Below, piece after piece: positions 5,365 to 8,231 of a stretch of DNA of 8,231 nucleotides (position 1 is its first letter; the number at the start of each line of letters is the position of its first letter). Position numbers and translations under genes: made by a program. The notes under the pieces are model-generated. The model made no database searches. It was not told the origin of the DNA and saw nothing but the letters and a program-made list of their open reading frames with translations. Source of the stretch: Candidatus Stercoripulliclostridium merdigallinarum (GTDB lineage: Bacteria > Bacillota > Clostridia > Christensenellales > DTU072); the NCBI GenBank assembly GCA_018714575.1, contig DVNF01000107.1:1-8231 (forward strand), written 5' to 3'.

Positions 5365-7974
5365 TTCGATCCGTTGCAACAGCTTTGCGCGCTTAACTTT
5401 GTTTTCTTCCAACTTTTTGCGCTCCGATTCTACCAAAGCTTCGGGAGCTTTGGCTACGAATCCGGGGTTAGCCAACATGCCTTCGCTGCGGCGAATTTCG
5501 TTGTCTACCGATTTCAGTTCCTTGTTCAAGCGTTCGGTTTCCTTTTGGAAATCGACCAGGTCGCCTAAGGGAATAAAGATCTCGCCGTCAAACATGGCGA
5601 TCGAAACGAATTTTCCGGGAATTTCTTCCTTGGATTTGATGTAAGTGATCTGATCTACGCCGGCAAGCTTTTTGACGTATGTTTCGTTTCGCTTTAAATA
5701 GCTTTCGGCTTCGCCGGATACGCAAATATGGATCTTTTTCGACGGTTGAACGCCCATTTCGGCACGCACGTTTCTGACTGCGCGAATGACGTCTTTTACC
5801 TTCTCGAACCTTCTGTACTCCGCCGTGAAAACGAATTTCTTGCTATAAGCGGGGTAAGGCTCCAACATGATAGTGCTTTGTTCGCCGCACTCGCGCCAGA
5901 TCTTTTCGGTAATAAACGGAGTAAAGGGGTGCATCAACTTCAGTATCTGTTTCAAAACGTAAGTCAATACCGACAAAGTCCTGGCTTTTTCCGCCGAAGA
6001 ATCTCCGTACAGCGCGGGCTTTGTCAACTCGATATACCAATCGCAAAAATCGCTCCAGATAAAATCGTACAGCTTCGCGTTAGCCATGCCGAGTTCGTAT
6101 TTTTTCAGATAGCCGTTGACTTCTTTTACCGTTTGGTTGAGTTTGTACAGTATCCACTTGTCGGCGGAAGTGTAGTTAAAGCTACCCATTTCAGGCAGAT
6201 TTATACCCTCGGCGTTCATCAAAACGAACCTGGAAGCATTCCACAGTTTGTTCAGGAAGTTCCTGCTGGGCTCCATTTTGTCTTCGCTGAAGCGGATATC
6301 CGATCCGGGAGCTACGCCGGTAGTCAAACTGAAGCGCAATGCGTCGGCTCCGTATTTGTCGATCAGCATTATGGGGTCGATGCCGTTACCCAGGGATTTG
6401 GACATCTTTCTGCCCTCGGCGTCACGAACGATACCGTGGATCAGCACTTCGGGAAAGGGTATTTCGCCCATATGTTCCAATCCGCTGAAGATCATTCTGG
6501 CGACCCAGAAGAAGATGATGTCGTAAGCGGTGACCAACAAGTTCGTGGGATAGAAGTATTTCAGGTCTTCCGTTTCGTCCGGGTATCCCAAGGTAGAGAA
6601 CGGCCACAAAGCCGACGAGAACCAGGTATCCAACACGTCTTCGTCACGCTTCAGGTTGTGGCTGCCGCACTTCGGGCAGACCGTGGGATCGGTCTTGTCT
6701 ACGATGACTTCGCCGCAGTCCGCGCAATACCACGCGGGAATTTGGTGACCCCACCACAGCTGTCTGGAAATACACCAATCGCGGATGTTGTCCATCCAAT
6801 TGAAATATATCTTTTCAAAGCGTTCGGGGATAAAGGAGATCTTTTTGTTTTTAACAACCTTTATAGCCGGCTTTGCAAGCGGCCCCATTTTCACAAACCA
6901 TTGCTTGCTGACGATGGGTTCGACGGTGCTGTGGCAACGGTAGCATACTCCGACGTTGTGTTCGTAAGGTTCGATCTTTTCCATCAAGCCTTGCTCTTCC
7001 AGGTCGCGTACCATGCGCTTTCTGGCTTCGTCGCGGTCCAGCCCTTTATATGCGTAGCCGTTTTCGTTGATAACTCCGCCGTCGTCCATTATGCGAATGA
7101 CGGGAAGATTATGCCTAAGCCCTACTTCAAAGTCGTTGGGATCGTGCGCGGGAGTGATTTTAACGCAGCCCGTTCCGAAATCCAATTCGACGTAATCGTC
7201 CGCAATGATCGGAATTTCCCTGTCCGTCAACGGCAATTTCAACATTTTGCCGACCTTGTCCTTATAGCGTTCGTCTTTCGGATTGACGGCTACCGCGGTA
7301 TCGCCCAACAGCGTTTCGGGTCTGGTCGTCGCAATAACCAAATATCCCGATCCGTCCGCGTAAGGATAGCGGATATGCCATAGGTTCGATTGTTGCGGTT
7401 CGTATTCGACTTCGGCGTCGGACAAAGCCGTATGGCAATGCGGGCACCAATTTATGATCCTGCTGCCGCGGTAAATTAAACCCTTCCTGTATAAGTTTAC
7501 GAATACTTCGCGCACGGCCTTGGAGCAGCGTTCGTCCATCGTAAACGCTTCCCTGGACCAATCCAGCGAACAGCCTAAACGCCTTAGCTGATGTACGATC
7601 CTGCCGCCGTATTTGGCTTTCCAATCGTAAGCGCGCTTCAGAAACTCTTCCCTGCCGATGTCCTCTTTTTCCAAACCTTCTTCGCGAAGTTTATCGACGA
7701 TTTTGACCTCGGTGGCTATACTTGCGTGGTCGGTTCCCGGCAGCCATAACGTCGAGTATCCTTGCATACGCTTGTGCCTAACGATAATGTCCTGGATAGT
7801 GTTGTTCAACGCATGACCCATGTGTAACTGCCCCGTAATGTTCGGAGGCGGTATCACGATTGAAAAAGGCGGTTTCGAATAATCGACTTTGGGAGTAAAA
7901 TATCCGTTCTTCTCCCATTCTTCATAAATAGAGGTTTCGAAACTTTGCGGCTCGAAATTTTTCTCCATGTTCAT
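5353..7974 (-). CDS. valS: Valyl-tRNA synthetase
   Basis: Charges tRNA-Val with valine and edits mischarged threonine; cytoplasmic, class Ia. The 873 aa match the usual bacterial length of about 880. Seen in order: PPPNITGQLHMGHA with the HIGH-type HMGH (51-54), the motif LPGTDHASIATE (78-89), a Cys-rich CPHC (177-180), the CP1 editing domain with TTRPETLLGD (216-225), CYRCH (344-348), the QLWWGHQIPAW segment (405-415), a zinc ribbon with CADC and CPKC (417-420 and 433-436), DVLDTWFSSALWP (446-458) and KMSKS (523-527). The anticodon-binding domain follows (about 600-740), and a C-terminal coiled coil rich in Lys/Glu ends the protein (about 805-873). AGAGGA at 7984-7989, nine bases upstream, supports the first ATG (7974) over the ATG two codons later. 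The gene is intact. I see no T-box and no good promoter in the short 7975-8055 gap, so it may depend on upstream transcription. folC, a frequent downstream neighbour of valS, is absent; minD follows instead. Confidence 0.98.
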   Translation of the reverse strand: MNMEKNFEPQSFETSIYEEWEKNGYFTPKVDYSKPPFSIVIPPPNITGQLHMGHALNNTIQDIIVRHKRMQGYSTLWLPGTDHASIATEVKIVDKLREEGLEKEDIGREEFLKRAYDWKAKYGGRIVHQLRRLGCSLDWSREAFTMDERCSKAVREVFVNLYRKGLIYRGSRIINWCPHCHTALSDAEVEYEPQQSNLWHIRYPYADGSGYLVIATTRPETLLGDTAVAVNPKDERYKDKVGKMLKLPLTDREIPIIADDYVELDFGTGCVKITPAHDPNDFEVGLRHNLPVIRIMDDGGVINENGYAYKGLDRDEARKRMVRDLEEQGLMEKIEPYEHNVGVCYRCHSTVEPIVSKQWFVKMGPLAKPAIKVVKNKKISFIPERFEKIYFNWMDNIRDWCISRQLWWGHQIPAWYCADCGEVIVDKTDPTVCPKCGSHNLKRDEDVLDTWFSSALWPFSTLGYPDETEDLKYFYPTNLLVTAYDIIFFWVARMIFSGLEHMGEIPFPEVLIHGIVRDAEGRKMSKSLGNGIDPIMLIDKYGADALRFSLTTGVAPGSDIRFSEDKMEPSRNFLNKLWNASRFVLMNAEGINLPEMGSFNYTSADKWILYKLNQTVKEVNGYLKKYELGMANAKLYDFIWSDFCDWYIELTKPALYGDSSAEKARTLSVLTYVLKQILKLMHPFTPFITEKIWRECGEQSTIMLEPYPAYSKKFVFTAEYRRFEKVKDVIRAVRNVRAEMGVQPSKKIHICVSGEAESYLKRNETYVKKLAGVDQITYIKSKEEIPGKFVSIAMFDGEIFIPLGDLVDFQKETERLNKELKSVDNEIRRSEGMLANPGFVAKAPEALVESERKKLEENKVKRAKLLQRIEDLK

Positions 7975-8016
7975 TGTTTGTTATCCTCTGAAAAGAAAAT
8001 TATTTGATATAAGTTC

Positions 8017-8043
8017 GTTCCGACCGGTCGCCCCGGTCGGAAC
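8017..8043 (-). terminator. Very stable GC-rich stem-loop between the partial gene and valS
   Basis: GTTCCGACCGG (8017-8027) and CCGGTCGGAAC (8033-8043) form a perfect 11-bp stem with a five-base loop, 13 bases after the upstream stop codon. On neither strand does an uninterrupted T-run follow at once (the minus strand continues GAACTTATAT), so it is not a textbook intrinsic terminator. It may be a weak terminator, an mRNA 3'-end stabiliser or a processing site between the two genes. Confidence 0.55.
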
Positions 8044-8055
8044 ATTAAAAACCTT

Positions 8056-8231
8056 TTACTCCTTATCCGCGCCGTCCTTTGTTGCCGTAACGTTTTCGGT
8101 AACGTTTTCGGTAACGCTTTCTTCGGCGGCTTCGGCGACGGATTCATCGGTAGCTTTGTTATCGGCGCCCTCTTGCGCTTCGACGGAAATTCCTTCCTTT
8201 GCGGCTTTCTTTTTGGCAAGTATGCCTTTGA
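8056..8231 (-). CDS. C-terminal end of an unidentified protein (5' end beyond the window)
   Basis: Only the last 57 residues are inside the window, and I do not recognise the protein. The visible part begins KGILAKKKAAKEG, a basic segment. It is followed by an acidic Ala/Glu/Thr-rich low-complexity tail that includes a repeated Val-Thr-Glu-Asn motif and ends in DGADKE before TAA. Such Lys-then-Glu/Ala tails occur on many ribosomal, chaperone and secreted clostridial proteins, so they do not identify a family. The frame was chosen over an overlapping 82-codon frame (7971-8219). The latter would give an implausible Lys/Pro/Arg-rich protein, read through the 8017-8043 stem and run into the valS start, while this frame uses the GAA/GCC/AAC codons preferred by its neighbours. 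It reads in the same direction as valS and stops about 80 bases before it. Confidence 0.7.
   Translation of the reverse strand, partial: KGILAKKKAAKEGISVEAQEGADNKATDESVAEAAEESVTENVTENVTATKDGADKE
8087..8122 (-). repeat. Tandem 12-bp repeats encoding Val-Thr-Glu-Asn
   Basis: Two exact copies of GTAACGTTTTCG on the plus strand (8087-8098 and 8099-8110) are followed by a diverged third copy (8111-8122). On the minus strand they encode the Val-Thr-Glu-Asn repeat in the acidic tail of the partial gene. The 12-bp period keeps the frame, so copy-number changes would lengthen or shorten the tail without a frameshift. Confidence 0.85.

Noticed and set aside
5728..7383. Long 551-codon open frame on the plus strand
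   Set aside because: It lies entirely antisense within valS, whose motifs are complete and in order. The frame is open because of valS codon usage, and its translation shows no recognisable domain.
7971..8219. 82-codon minus-strand frame rich in Lys/Pro/Arg
   Set aside because: It is out of frame with the acidic, codon-typical C-terminal reading at 8056-8231, reads through the perfect hairpin at 8017-8043 and ends inside the valS start, so it is a shadow frame.

Overview
The window looks like a chromosomal segment of a low- to mid-GC, spore-forming Firmicute, probably an anaerobic gut-type clostridium. The evidence is a SpoIVFB-type intramembrane protease, a MinD/MinE pair, perfect AAGGAGG/AGGAGG ribosome binding sites, sigma-A-like promoters and AT-rich intergenic DNA. 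I see no insertion sequence, phage gene, CRISPR array or tRNA.

Layout from left to right. (1) Positions 1-402 hold no protein gene. A GC-rich, stem-rich stretch at 1-236 lies behind an almost ideal extended -10 promoter on the minus strand, so it is probably the 5' part of a structured RNA gene or a long leader that runs off the left edge. I could not assign it to a known RNA family. A strong rho-independent hairpin at 314-351 separates it from the genes to its right. (2) A two-gene minus-strand unit (403-3241) encodes a cytoplasmic GH36 alpha-galactosidase and then a membrane-anchored surface protein with Ig/MBG-like modules. It has a clear promoter at 3309-3337. (3) The only plus-strand gene is spoIVFB (3463-4296), whose 3' end overlaps the 3' end of minE by 23 bp. 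(4) The minus strand then carries minD and a short minE-like gene that overlap as ATGA. (5) Upstream of minD is a full-length valS (5353-7974). At the right edge is the C-terminal end of an unidentified gene with a lysine-rich then acidic, repetitive tail.

How the genes fit together. MinD and MinE position the division site. In many clostridia the min genes lie near spoIVFB, and that is seen here, but neither minC nor spoIVFA is in the window. ValS is a housekeeping aminoacyl-tRNA synthetase, and the alpha-galactosidase points to use of plant galactosides.

The most interesting signals are non-coding: the unassigned RNA candidate at the left edge, and a perfect 12-bp hairpin whose 3' arm contains the minD Shine-Dalgarno sequence and whose 5' arm resembles the 16S rRNA anti-SD. 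Smaller curiosities are a triplicated in-frame 'Asp-Leu-Lys-stop' unit at the end of valS and an unusually short MinE that lacks the usual N-terminal membrane-targeting residues.
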